Shown: positions 43,255-54,879, counted from the first letter of the stretch. The stretch is 64,000 nt of DNA from Geosiphon pyriformis (GCA_016748015.1 JAAOMT010000710.1:34170-98169); one strand, 5' to 3'. Notes: a model not told the origin generated them from the letters alone. Numbers and translations: made by a program.

Positions 43255-43916
43255 TTGACAAAAAATGTCATTGAAATCTCCGAAAGGACCCTCATTGGTT
43301 CTATATCTGCAGATATTCAGAATTCTGAAAAAACCCAGTTTATTCCAAATTTTGCACAATTATTCTTATTCTGTGACATTACTTCACAAGTATGGAATTT
43401 CCCAAAAGAAAGTTACTTGTTCACACCAGAGGAGATCAATAAATTGAATTTAGGAAATTTAAGTATACTGCAACAAATACAACTCAAAGTCCTTCTAAAT
43501 CAGTATGTTGATGTCTTTGCCAGTGAAAATGAGTTCGGATGCACTGATATTGTGAAGCATCAGATTGATACGGGAGACGCTCGACCGATTAAGCAATGAG
43601 TTTACCGCATACCCCCATCTGGCAATAACCTAATTAAGCAAAAAGTGTAATGGATGCTTAATAACAGCCTAATCAAAGAATTGTTAAGCCTTTGGTTCTC
43701 TCCAGTAGTCTTGGTCACCAAGAAAAACGGAAAAGTGCAATTCTGTGTAAATTATCGAAAACTAAAATAGCATCATGCGAGGAGATAGTTATTCCACTCC
43801 TCTCATCCAGGAAATTCTGGACAATCTAGGGAAAAAGAAATGGTTCTTGTTATTAGATTTAGCAAGTGGTTACTGGCAAGTTGAAATGAACCCCAAAGAC
43901 AAAGGAAAAACAGTAT
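43255..43916 (+). pseudogene. RT of Ty3-b, N-terminal part (cut by Ty3-c)
   Basis: A linker and the start of RT: IVKHQIDTGDARPIKQ, SPVVLVTKKNGKVQFCVNYRKL, with TGA/TAA codons and a frame change near 43,770. The motif A region is legible (LLDLASGYWQVEMNPKDKGKT). Ty3-c is inserted right after KT at 43,917; RT resumes at 53,809 with AFTTRNRNFKFNIMPFG. Confidence 0.83.
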
Positions 43917-44897
43917 TGTTACCAGACAAAATTAGAGATATTGTTTAGCATGAAATTACCTTTATAAATTTTATCATTAATTAGCATATATTATTGTTTT
44001 AAATTATCACTTATTACATTAGCAAAATGTCCGAAATTATCATTTAATTAATAACTCAATTTGCACATAACACAAATATAACCTAAGTGCAATAATCAAA
44101 TCATACAATACCCCGAAATATGTAACATTCAAAAGTTTGCCAAAATTTGTAGAAATTTGCTGAAATAATTGATAGTTCACCAAAATATCTAATAGTTCGC
44201 AGAAATAACTTGTAGTTTGCCGAAATGTATCTTTAGTTCAGTAAAATTGTAGAAAAAAAGCAAAGTTCAAGTTCATAGAATAGTGTTACAACAAGTTGTA
44301 TAAAAGAAGAGCTTCTCTCTTCGAAAAAATATATCTTACTTTAGATTTATTACTTAGAACTATTTCTACACACACAAAAAAAAATAAATATCAAATAATT
44401 TGAAAAACCAAATTCTTTAATTATTGCACTTGGAAGATTCTCAAAACCCAACTAATGTTTTGAAATTGATTAGCTACCAATTTCAGTAAACTGTTAGTGA
44501 CTCCAGGCCTGGATAGAAAACGTTTCCCTTAACAGAATTCTATTTCTTTTACATTTCTTTTATTTTTTTTTTCTTTTCTTATTACAATCATTAGGGTAGC
44601 CTACAGACAAGATTCCTGTAGAAAAATTGACTTTCACAGCAAAGTAACTACACATTTTTAGTGAGCTTCCAGATGAGCAATTCCTGGAAAAAAGTTGACA
44701 TTTACTACAATGTAACTATATAAAGTAACTGGCAAAGAATTGGCCATTCCACTTATAAGCCCAGTAGTTCAAATTATAGGAGATAATTTGAAAATAAATT
44801 CAGTTACTGGAGGTTCAACTACTTCCTGGAAATGTGAATTCACAGCAAATCAACATCAACAATATTCAAGAAAAGAGACCAAAAACCTCCGGTAACA
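43917..44897 (+). repeat. Ty3-c 5' LTR
   Basis: TGTTACCAGACAAAATTAG...CCGGTAACA. Repeats TAGTTCGCAGAAATAACT at 44,135-44,250, TATA box 44,299-44,306. Differs from 52,829-53,808 mainly by transitions (ATGTCCGAAATTATC against ATATCTGAAATTATT). Confidence 0.92.
44299..44306 (+). promoter_or_regulatory. Ty3-c 5' LTR TATA box
   Basis: TATAAAAG in ACAAGTTGTATAAAAGAAGA, identical in the 3' LTR (53,220-53,227). The most likely promoter for the Ty3-c genomic RNA. Confidence 0.6.
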
Positions 44898-44913
44898 TTT
44901 GGTGCTCTCCCAC
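44898..44913 (+). other. Primer-binding site of Ty3-c
   Basis: TTTGGTGCTCTCCCAC right after the LTR. The core TGGTGCTCTCCC would pair with a tRNA ending GGGAGAGCACCA. The same site is seen, worn, in the relic at 60,029 (TTTGGTGCTTTTTTA). Confidence 0.55.
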
Positions 44914-44942
44914 AAAAATAACACAGCAACAACAAATTCAAA

Positions 44943-46720
44943 GTGGCAACCACATCAGACACAACAACTCTAGAGTATTACCAGTCAATTTACACCCACT
45001 GCAAGCAAATATTCAACATTCCAGACAGAATTGAAGTTGTCAAGAAATCAGTATACCAATACATTGAAAACCGCATCAACAATTATTTTTTTGAAAACTA
45101 CAATATCTCAGAAGTTAGAAGCAATCTTTACAATAATTTAGCACACTATTCACAGTTGAGAACTGAAGACCTTAACAGTGAAACACTTGCCACTTACTTT
45201 TAAGAACTTAATTTTAACATTATCAAGTACTGTGAAGAAACATATCTAGTGCAGTCTTAATACTCTATTGATTTTGAATTAGAAACAGAAACAAGCAACA
45301 AAGGCAAACACAATTTGAAACAATACTCAAAAACCATCCCAAATACTCCAATACTACCAAAGACAACTGCCAAACACTTACAAACACCTGAACAAGGAAC
45401 CAGTTCAAAACTCCCACTTACTATTACACCTTTTTCAGCTTTATTTGTACAAGCACAAACACCTAATTCACTCTTGAATTGATTTGCAAGACCAGAAGAT
45501 TTTACATTACTCAGAAGTCCCACCAGACAGCAAGAACTCCTTCAAACTAGTTCCAATCTTCTTGACTTTCTAGCTGAAAATCAAAGTGAACACTCTGAGA
45601 CAGCAATGAATAAAGAAAACAACTCTGAAATAACTGAAGAGGAATCAATAGACAGTGAAAACAAAGAAGACAAAATGACAACATACATTGCAAAAATCTC
45701 TGAATTCAATGGAGAAAACATTGAGACCAGTCCCCAAGAATGGCTTGACCAAGTTACTAAAGCTGAAGATGCAAATGGATGGAATGCTGCCAGAATGTTA
45801 AGAACAATTCCCTACTTTCTCAAAAGAACAGCAGGAGAATAATTTAAAAACTTGGCTGCTCTATTCAATGATTGGGACACTTTCAAAGCAGTCTTCCTTA
45901 AACAGTTCACTAACAATAATACCTTTATCACTCTTCGAAATCGGTTTCACAATATCAAACAAGAATCCTCCGAATTTGTTATGACTTATATTGGGAAATT
46001 CAACAAACTTCTCAGACAAATTCGCCAACTTGAAACTAATGATTATTATTCCAATGCTCAAATCTTGGATCAATTTATTGCTGGTTTAAAAAATAAACTG
46101 ATTAAAAAGGTTTACCCACATGCCCTAGAAGATTTAAATTCTGCCATTCAGCATGCAAAGAGATATAAAATGGCCATGGAAGAAGCCAATTGTACAAAAC
46201 TCATGAACTTAGCCATTGAAGAAACCAGCTCAGCAGCTGAAGAGAAAATTGACCAACTTGTAAAAAAAGTCGAAAACTATTTCATCAACCAACAACAACA
46301 GCAACCCCAAAGATATCAACCACCAAAAACAGAATCAAAACAACTTCACATCACCTTCTAATAACCAGTCTCAGAGTTGCCATTACTATGAAATTCCTGG
46401 CCACTGGAAAAGAGATTGCAGAAAGCTACAACAAGACCAACAAAATAGAAGTAATCAACATTACTCTCCACCACAGCAATCTTATTATCAACCACCACCA
46501 CCAGCCTACTATCTACCAAGACCCCAATATCAAAGTAACTATTATCAGCCTGTTCCACAGCCAATCCAACAGCAATACCAACAACCATCCACACAACATT
46601 ATCAAGTGTCTGCTCGAAGATTAATCCCACAAAATCAATTTACACCACAAAACTGATACCAAGTAAACAACAATAGAATTAATTCGAATAACCAATTAGT
46701 TCCCTGAAATTCAGCTCAGC
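44943..46720 (+). pseudogene. gag of Ty3-c
   Basis: Starts at GTG in CAAAGTGGCAACC and follows Ty3-a gag (TTTLEYYQSIYTHCKQIFNI). Stops at 45,201 and 45,258 among others; open again at 45,606-45,842 and 45,852-46,361. The gag domain (QEWLDQVTKAEDANGW...FKAVFLKQFTNNN...KFNKLLRQIRQLE) is well kept. A frame change near 46,330 precedes the knuckle CHYYEIPGHWKRDC, where the second Cys is Tyr. Gln/Pro/Tyr-rich tail after it. Confidence 0.85.
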
Positions 46721-46849
46721 CAAGACCCACTCATTATCATACTCAACCTAGCTATCTTATAATACCTGAAGAACAGGATTTTCACCATACTACACCCTTG
46801 GAAGATAGAACTGCAGCATGACAACAAAACCCTTTCTATACTCCTACCA

Positions 46850-47500
46850 CAATTCCACCAGCCAGAATTGCTGAAAATGCCAACCTCTCAGACATATTCC
46901 CTTTTGAGTTTGAAGCAAATGAGTCACTATTTCTGCTTAGCAATGTGGCCACCAATGAACAAAAAGCAATTACTGCTATGTACACTGAAACAGAAGTCAA
47001 AAGAAAGGCAATTTGCTTGATCCTAGACAATGGATCTACCAGAAGCATTATCACCTACCAGTTAATACAACAGTTAAAGAGAAATGTTGACTGACCAGCT
47101 CAAACAGTAATCGTTACTGCCAATGGCATGAAAAAGATTCCAGTAGGAGAAATTGACAATTTTCTATTCACTCTTGATGGAATTACCATTCCAGTCAAAG
47201 TTTTTGTAATAGATGTGCCCCAGTACCAAGCTCTTGTTGGAAATGATTGGCTTTAAAAAGCCAATGCTAATCTGAATTGGGAGACACAAGAGTTAAAAAT
47301 CTCCTATCAAGAACAACACGCCCAGGTACCTGCCACTTGTAGTACATTCAACAAATGCTCCGAAAAAGCCCCAGTTTTTGAATTCGAACTAGAAGAAGAA
47401 AAGCCCATCATTGAAACATTTATGGCACTTGGATCAACCTCCAATTGGGCCAATGAAACTGAACAACAGTATTTTTCAACAAATGATTCTTCTGAAACAA
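46850..47500 (+). pseudogene. Aspartic protease of Ty3-c
   Basis: Active site reads LILDNGSTRSIIT (47,026-47,034 = D-N-G), a Ser-to-Asn G-to-A change against DSG in Ty3-a and Ty3-b. Downstream TVIVTANGMKKIPVGEIDNF, VKVFVIDVPQYQALVGNDWL fit retropepsin. Inactive as it stands. Confidence 0.8.
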
Positions 47501-47539
47501 AAGAACTAGTGACAACCGGATGGAATGTCCCCTATTCAA

Positions 47540-48200
47540 AACCAGAAGCATGAAAACAATGCCCCTATATTCCACTCAAATGCAAGGACTGCCACAAGAA
47601 ACTCTCATCAATGGGAGCCTGCATTTTACCTGAAGAAGAATATAAAAATCATACTTGTTATTACTGCAAGGCTTGCTATAGAGAATGATAGGGCCATCTA
47701 ATAAAAAGAAGTGGAAAATAGGATAACACTCTTTGTTTGACTTGTGGAGATATGCTATTGGAAGAATGCAATTGGATTGATATAGCAATGAGAGGGGAAG
47801 TCTGCGATCAAACCTGCCAATATGCTTTATCAATTTCAGAAAAAGTAAAAAGAGGAACACCCTTTAATGCAGCATACAACAGTGCTCTCAACAAACTTTA
47901 TCACTACTCCCATGATGCTGAAATGATTTTTGACCTAGCAATAGCATTAATTAATAGAGCTACCAAAGAAGATGTCCGTCAAATAAAGAAAGCAAAATAC
48001 ATTAAATACATCATGGAATTAGCTGGATTCGATTATGAAGATGAAGTAGAAGTCTACCACCAAATTGCAAGTCACATCTACTCAACTCAAGAAGCTCAAA
48101 TTCAATGATTAGAGCAAATAAATATTAGGTTATGTAAAGAATGCATTATGCCTTGTAATGAACAGTGGTGTCCTGAATGCTATGCTCTTAGCATTCTTCT
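47540..48200 (+). pseudogene. Cys-rich module of Ty3-c pol
   Basis: The clearest copy: CPYIPLKCKDCHKKLSSMGAC, CYYCKACYRE, TLCLTCGDMLLEEC, VCDQTC, then a 100-residue helical, acidic segment (47,737-48,108, open), a TGA, and RLCKECIMPCNEQWCPEC. Cys are paired as in zinc ribbons or treble clefs. Its position between PR and dUTPase is the same in all three elements. Possible roles (nucleic-acid binding, protein interaction) are speculation. Confidence 0.72.
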
Positions 48201-48269
48201 GCTCAGTAAAAACAATGAGAACGAAATTGAATTTGAAGAACCTGAAGCAACGAAAAAAATTGAAACAAC

Positions 48270-48770
48270 ACCCATCTATCTTGTTGAAAATCAGCCTGTC
48301 TTATAACTCAAATACTTTAACAACAATGGACAAGGAATCAAACTCGAAAAAGCACACGAAATTGATGCTAGATATGACCTAAGATATTCAGACAAGAATA
48401 CTCTTGTTCTCAAACCCAAATTTCTCACAAAAATCAATCTCAAAATTGCACCCGAAATCCCACCAGGAGCAATGGTTCAAATTGTCTCCTGGTCTTTTCT
48501 GGCAAGCAAAGAAATCAATGTTAGAGGAGGAATAATCAATGGTGGATATACTGGAGACATTACAGTGATGTTTCAAAATGAAACTGACAAACCATTCAAA
48601 ATCAAACATGCTGAAAAAATTGCCCAAGCTATTTACTTACCCCTAATCAACATTTTGGGTTTGCAACTAGTCAATCAAAGAGAACAATTAGGAAAAAACA
48701 ATAAAAAAACCCAAGATTTTGGTTCAACTGGACAATTCACAATTCCAGTTAATATAGCTCTTAACACACA
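48270..48770 (+). pseudogene. dUTPase domain of Ty3-c pol
   Basis: Motif 1 DARYDLRYS (Gly to Arg), motif 2 SWSFLASKEI, motif 3 GIINGGYTGDI (Asp to Asn), motif 4 EKIAQAIYLPL, motif 5 DFGSTGQF. The core 48,472-48,770 is open and continues to 49,164 as a linker of about 130 residues with no known motif (EEHPEIYICPKP, VQVTFYNPNNYSIVLLNN), which has beta-strand character and precedes RT in Ty3-a too. Confidence 0.87.
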
Positions 48771-49169
48771 GAACAAATCCCACCAGATTCTTAGACTTCC
48801 ACAACCAATTATTATCTTACCCTTTGAAGAACATCCAGAAATCTACATCTGCCCAAAGCCAACAACCACACAACAAATTTTTGAGTCCAATGAACAAGTC
48901 TGCTTGGAACATAATATTTTGATCCCAAACATTTATATTCCAGAAGGAACAAAGAAAGTCCAAGTTACTTTTTACAATCCCAATAATTACTCCATAGTTT
49001 TATTAAATAATTTAGATATCAGAGTTATTCACAGTAATATATTTCAGCAAGAATTACCTCAAACAGTCCCCGATTTTTCTGAAATTATTGGACATTCACT
49101 ACCAAAAATCAACCCAAACCCCAGCTCTGAAAACTACCATGTTGTTATGGAAAAACTATTTTGAATCAA

Positions 49170-50545
49170 CATGGAACAACTTGAACCACAACAACAAAAC
49201 CAGCTCAAAGAGCTAATTGCAGAATTTGCTGATATCTTTGCCAAAAACAACAATGACTTAGGAAAAACCGATTTGGTTCAACATTAAATCTACACAGGAG
49301 ATGCTAAACTGAGATGACAACAAGCCTACTGAGTTGCTCCAAAAAGCCACCAATTTATCCAAGAAGAAGTACAACAAATGCCTCCATGAGTCCTTGGGCT
49401 TCACCTGTAGTGCTAATTAAAAAGAAAAATAGAAAAATACAATTTTGTGTTGACTATTGACAACTCAACAATGTTACAATTAGAGATGCCTACCCTCTTC
49501 CCCAAATTGATGACATGTTAGATGCCCTTGGAAAATCCAAATATTTTTCAATACTAGATTTAGAAAGCGGTTACTGGCAAGTTGCTATGGATCTCAAAGA
49601 TCGCCCCAAAACAGCATTTACCACCCAAGGCAGAAATTACGAGTTCAACATAATGCCTTTCGGATTATGTAATGTACCAGCAATGTTTCAGAGATTAATG
49701 GATGTTGTGTACCAAGGACTCTTTTGGAAGTCAGTAGTCGTTTATCTTAATGATACTGATGTTTATTCTTTATCATTCGAATTACACTTAAAACACCTGT
49801 GAAAAGTTTTTCAATAATTATGAAAAGCAGGACTAAAACTCAACATTGAAAAATGCTACTTTAAAAAAACAAGCTTGGCCTTTCTTGGTTATATTGTTAG
49901 TAAAGATGGAATCAAACCAGACTCTGGAAAAATCAGTGCTGTCAAAAACTTCAAAACTCCTCGAAACACTACAGAACTAAGAGGATTCATAGGATTAGCC
50001 TCCTACTATCGGAAGTTTATTAAAAAATTCTCAGAAATTGCAAAACCTTTCAACCAGCTTACCACTAAAAATGTCAAATACAAATAGATTACTGAATGCC
50101 AAAATGCATTTAAAATCCTCAAAAAAAAACTAACAACAGCTTCAATTCTCACCTACCCAGATTTCAGCAACCAATTCTGATTAGCAACAGATACATCTTA
50201 TACTGCCTTTGGTACTATCCTATCACAACTGGATGACAATGGAAATGAGCAAGTAATTGCCTATACTAGCAGAACATTAAAACCAGCTGAAAAAAATTAT
50301 TCTGCCACTGAATTGGAAACAGCAGCTGTAATTTGGGCCCTATATCATTTCAACCTTTATCTCCGGCCAAAGAAATTCGATATTATCACTGATAATATTG
50401 GACTCAAATAGCTTCAAAACAAAAATACTCAGCTAAATGCAAAACAAACCTGATGGACAGGATTTCTAGCAAACTATCGATACATAGTACATTACAAACC
50501 AGGAAAACTCCACACCAATGTTAACTGTTTCTCCAGAATGAGACA
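49170..50545 (+). pseudogene. RT and RNase H of Ty3-c
   Basis: QIQFCVDY-stop-QLNN, motif A FSILDLESGYWQVAM, EFNIMPFGLCNVPAMFQRL, motif C YLNDTD (first Asp to Asn), LGYIVSKDGIKPD, LRGFIGLASYYRKF. RNase H: ATDTSYTAFG, TELETAA, ITDN and HTNVNCFSR. Two open pieces (49,515-49,802; 49,875-50,087) lie in one frame with IN. TGA replaces Arg codons at several sites near 49,310-49,330 when compared with Ty3-a. Confidence 0.88.
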
Positions 50546-50559
50546 AGATTAGAAAACAC

Positions 50560-51990
50560 AAAAACCAACACTCAACTTAACCAACCAAAACAGCCAACAA
50601 ACAATGAATTCGGAAAACTACAACAATCTCAAACAATATTTGGAAATATTAACAATCCCAACAGATTGGTTTCCAGATGAAAAACATCAACTACAATAAC
50701 AAGCCAAATAATATTTTCTACACAACAACATTATTTATCATTGAAATTTCAAAAACCCAGACAAACCACTTAGATTAATACAAGAACAGAAAAAAGAAAC
50801 CATATTATACAACATGCACTCAAATCCTTCATTAGCACACTTTGGAAAAGACAACACCACCCAAAGAACATGAGAATACTACTTTTGGCCTCAAATAAGA
50901 AAAAACATTCACAAATATGTCGAATCTTGTAATAGTTGTTAAAGAAGAGGAGGAACACATCCTACTGAACCATTAAATCTGATTAAAGTTGGACAACCCT
51001 TTGACTGGGTTGGTATCAATTTAGTTGGACCACTATCTATCACCATGTAAGAAAACCATTATATTGCAGTAGCTGTAGACTATCTTACTAAATGGCCCGA
51101 AGCCAGAGCCATTCAATGAGCAGATGCGAAATCAGTAGTAAATTTTATCTACAAAGACATCATTTGTAGACATGGATGTCCAATTAAACTTTTATTCGAT
51201 CAAGGGACACATTTTGTGAACAACCTGATACAAAAAATTTGCGAACAATTCAATGTCAAAAGACCTCTGTCTTCACCCTACCATCCACAAACAAATGGAC
51301 TTGTGGAACATTTTAACAGAACATTATGTAAGTCATTAGCCAAAGTCTCAACCAATTTTGAGCAAGAGTGGGATATCTTTATTCCATCAGTGTTACTAGC
51401 ATACAGAACACTAAAACAAGATACCACAAAACACACACCATTTGATCTAACTTATGGAAGGACAGCAATATTACCAATTAGTTTTACAATAGAAACATAC
51501 CCAGCACAACCAATCGATAAAAACAATTTCCAGGAAATGCTTCAATGAAGAGCCTACACGCTTCTTAGCACATTGGAAGAAAGATGACGAAGAGCAGCCA
51601 CCTATATTGAACACTTCCAAACTCAACAAAAAGAACGGCATGACAACAAATTGCCTTCAGTTACCAATAATTTTAAAGTTGGAAACAAAGTTCTCCTACA
51701 CAGAACTAAAGCTAAAAAACAATGGAGTGGAAAATTTGAAAATAAATGGGATGGACCATTCTTTATCCATGAAATACTAGGCAATAGATCATACAAGTTA
51801 AGACTTGATGACAAAATCCTAGCAAAAGTTGCACATAGAGATCATTTAAAACACTATTATTCCAAAAACAATCCTGAACCATTAATTCCACAAATTGGTA
51901 CACATTCCCTTTTAGTCAATCCTGAAGATATTCTCTGAAACTTAGAACCAATAGTTGTCATTGAACAACCATTCAACTTAAACACTTAAT
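50560..51990 (+). pseudogene. Integrase of Ty3-c
   Basis: HHCC region (MHSNPSLAHFGKDNT...YVESCNSC), core with VGINLVGPL (first Asp to Asn), LLFDQGTHFVNNL, HPQTNGLVEHFNRTL (Glu intact), then RTLKQDTTKHTPFDLTYGR and the GPF/Y-like DGPFFIHEILGNRSYKLR. Open at 51,216-51,548 and 51,651-51,938. After the stop a 150-nt A-rich spacer leads to ORF3. Confidence 0.87.
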
Positions 51991-52140
51991 TTAATTTTAC
52001 TAGTTATTCCCTTATAATTTAAAAAATAACTTCACAAAAACAAAACAAAACAAAACAAAACACACTGAAAGACAAAAATAACATAAAAATCTACATACCA
52101 AAAATAATTTTAATCTATTTTTCTCACTCAAATTTTTATA

Positions 52141-52860
52141 ATGACTATCCCTCAAAATATTCAACAAATATCTCAAAAATTAATGCTAACTTTAAAGACA
52201 ATACCTGAATTATCTATCACTATTACAGGAAAACATATTAATTATACCCAAACAGAAATAGTTGCCAATTTAGCCCCAAATTCACAAAATTATCACCCCT
52301 ACAAAAAAAACACAAAAAGTTACTCTGGAATTCAACTACCAGAACTTTTGAAGCTTGCTTTAAAAGAAAATTTAATGTTCACTCCTATTAGTATTCTACC
52401 AAATGCTACTATTCAACAAAAACTTCAACTGTGTCTTAATGAAGAAAACCATGATTATACTCCAATATATAGATATTTCTACATTGGAAAAACACTTCAT
52501 GAACAAAAACGGGAGCTTACAGCAGCAAACCTCACAAAAGAAGCTATTCAAAAACAACTTCACAACGAATTCAAAACAACAGCTGGACCTACAAACAGTT
52601 ATTATAAATTAAGAGCTGTTCTTAGACTTTATAACCTATTTCACACCTGTGAAAACGTCTTACAAAACCCAATTTTACAGTCTTTGAAGATTCAATACAT
52701 TGGAAAGCTCACAGAACTGAAATTTCAACAATTTTCAGACCAAATTTCTTCAATAATTTTGGATTATTATCTGGAAATTATGGACAGTACTTGGACTTTG
52801 ATGGAGCTCAGTCTTGAAGAGAAGGTTATGTTACCAGACAAAATTAGAGATATTGTTTAG
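52141..52860 (+). CDS. ORF3, accessory protein of Ty3-c (239 aa, intact)
   Basis: ATG start and 239 sense codons to TAG inside the 3' LTR (the LTR begins at 52,829). It is the only complete gene in Ty3-c. It aligns with Ty3-a ORF3 over its full length: PQNIQQISQKLMLTLKTIPE, IYRYFYIGKTLHEQK, AGPTNSYYKLRAVLRLYNLF, FSDQISSIILDYYL. No signal peptide, membrane segment, Cys cluster or catalytic motif is visible; predicted mostly helical, polar and Asn/Gln-rich. Expression might come from the full-length RNA, a spliced RNA or an internal promoter; an A-rich leader at 52,020-52,140 precedes it. Family unknown. Confidence 0.8.
   Translation: MTIPQNIQQISQKLMLTLKTIPELSITITGKHINYTQTEIVANLAPNSQNYHPYKKNTKSYSGIQLPELLKLALKENLMFTPISILPNATIQQKLQLCLNEENHDYTPIYRYFYIGKTLHEQKRELTAANLTKEAIQKQLHNEFKTTAGPTNSYYKLRAVLRLYNLFHTCENVLQNPILQSLKIQYIGKLTELKFQQFSDQISSIILDYYLEIMDSTWTLMELSLEEKVMLPDKIRDIV
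52816..52828 (+). other. Polypurine tract of Ty3-c
   Basis: GAAGAGAAGGTTA ends at the LTR start TGTTACC. It is part of the ORF3 coding sequence (Glu, Glu, Lys). Confidence 0.6.
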
Positions 52861-53808
52861 CATGAAATTACCCTTATAAATCTTATCATTAATTAGCATA
52901 TATTATCGTTTCAAATTATCACTTATTACATTAGCAAAATATCTGAAATTATTATTTAATTAATAACCCAATTTGTACATAACACAAATGTAACCTAAGT
53001 GCAATGATCAATCATGCAATACCCTGAAATATGTAACATTCAAAAGTTTGCTGAAATTTGTAGAAATTTGTAGAAATAATTAATAGTTCACCAAAATATC
53101 TAATAGTTTGCAGAAATAACTTGTAGTTCACCGAAATGTATCTTTAGTTCAGCGAAATTGTAGAAAAAAAGCAAAGTTCAAATTCATAGAATAGTGTTAC
53201 AACAAGTTGTATAAAAGAAGAGCTTCTTTCTTTGAGAAAATGTATCTTACTTTAGATTTATCACTTAGAATCATTCCTACACACACAAAAAAAAATAAAT
53301 ATCAAATAATTCAAAAAACCAAATTCTTTAATTATTGCACTTGGAAGATCCTCAAAACCCAACTAACATTTTGAAATTGATTAGCTACCAATTTCAGTAA
53401 ACTGTTAGTGACTCCAGACCTGGATAAAAAACGTTTCCCTTAACAAAATTCTATTTCTTTTACATTTCTTTTATTTTTCTTTTCTTTTCTTATTACAATC
53501 ATTAGAATAGTCTACAGATGAGATTCCTGTAGAAGAGTTGACTTTCACAGCAAAGTAACTACACATTTTTAGTGAGCTTCTAGACAAGCAATTCCTGGGA
53601 AAGAGTTGATGTTTACTACAACGTAACTATATAAAGTAACTGGCAAGAAATTGGCCATTCCACTTATAAGCCCAGCAGTTCAAATTATAGGAGATAATTT
53701 GAAGATAAATTCAGTTACTGAAGGTTCAACTACTTCCTGGAAACGTGAATTTACAGCAAATCAACATCAACAATATTCAAGAAAAAAGACCAAAAACCTC
53801 CAGTAACA
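52829..53808 (+). repeat. Ty3-c 3' LTR
   Basis: 980 bp, partner of 43,917-44,897. Ends CCAGTAACA, followed by the target duplication GCGT and the resumed Ty3-b RT. TATA box at 53,220-53,227. Confidence 0.92.
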
Positions 53809-54740
53809 GCGTTTACCACTCGAAACAGAAACTTCAAGTTTAACATAATGCCTTTTGGACTTTGTAATGCTCCTGCCACATTTCAATGCCTAATGAATGT
53901 AGTATACAAAGAAATCCTTTGGAAATCAGTAGTAGTCTACCTAGACAACACAAACATGTTCTCCAAAACATTCGATAACCATCTGCTCCACCTGCAACAA
54001 GTCTTTGAATGCCTTCATAATGCTAGATTGAAACTCAATCCCGAGAAGTGCTTCTTTGGAAAAACCGAGTTAAAATTCCTAGGACATGTAATCGGCAAGA
54101 ATGGAGTTAAACCCGATTCAGATAAAGTACAAAAAGTTAAGAATTTTCCAGCCCCAATCAACCTCAGAGAATTACAAGGATTTTTAGGATTGGCAGGATA
54201 TTATTGTCAATTTGTCAAAGGTTTCTGGAACATCGCAAAACCACTTCATCAATTGTTGTCCAAATACATATTGTACTTGTGGAAGGAAGATCAACAGAAA
54301 GCATTTGACTATCTCAAGCAGCGATTGATCACATCCCCAATTCTGATTTACCCAGATTTCACTAAATGATTCATTGTCGCTACAGATGCCTCAAAAAATG
54401 CTCTAGGAGCAGTCTTATCACAGATAAGACTGGACAATAGAGAACATCTAGTTGCCTACACTAGTCACAGCACTAGCCCAGCAGAAAAGAATTACAGCAC
54501 AACAGATCTAGAATGTCTCGCTATTTATTAGGCCGTACAGACTTGAAAACATTATCTCAATTAACTATTTGACCTATATACCGATCACAAAGGACTTATT
54601 TGGTTACTCAACAATCTACAACTAGAAGAAAAATATGTGAGATGGAGTACTTATCTGCAATAATTCTCACTCAAAGTCTATTACAAGGAAGGATCCAAGA
54701 ACACCAATGCTGACAGTTTGTCGAGGATGCCACAAACCTA
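53809..54740 (+). pseudogene. RT (C-terminal part) and RNase H of Ty3-b
   Basis: Resumes in the frame of the left half: AFTTRNRNFKFNIMPFGLCNAPATFQ. Motif C is YLDNTNMFS (second Asp to Asn). Then FLGHVIGKNGVKPD, LQGFLGLAGYYCQF, and RNase H ATDASKNALGAVLSQ (Asp intact), TDLECLA, TDHKG and NTNADSLSRM, all four acidic sites readable. One TGA (54,367) and a few later stops. Confidence 0.86.
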
Positions 54741-54879
54741 ATCCCAAATCCATGAATACACTTACTTATCAACGACTATATTAATACCTATTAACACTAT
54801 GTTTCAAGGAGATATTATCTCAATAGGAACAAAGTACCATACAAAAACAAGCCCAAAATTATTTTATTTAAGACAACCA

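Larger units (their letters stand above)
43917..53808 (+). mobile_element. Ty3-c: complete family I element nested in Ty3-b RT
   Basis: LTRs 43,917-44,897 (981 bp) and 52,829-53,808 (980 bp). 4-bp target duplication: right GCGT (53,809-53,812), left GTAT (43,913-43,916), two transitions apart at a CpG. Same family and gene order as Ty3-a. Internal genes carry many stops, especially TGA, but ORF3 is intact. The insertion lies between RT motif A and the NIMPFG motif of Ty3-b, so it is younger than Ty3-b. Confidence 0.93.

Noticed and set aside
49310-49335. TGA read as an amino acid (altered genetic code)
   Set aside because: TGA falls mostly where siblings have Arg (CGA) and sometimes Trp, and TAA/TAG also occur. 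The host-like gene needs no TGA readthrough. Mutation explains it.
52141-52860. ORF3 as an envelope gene
   Set aside because: No signal peptide, transmembrane helix, Cys pairs or furin-type site; polar throughout.
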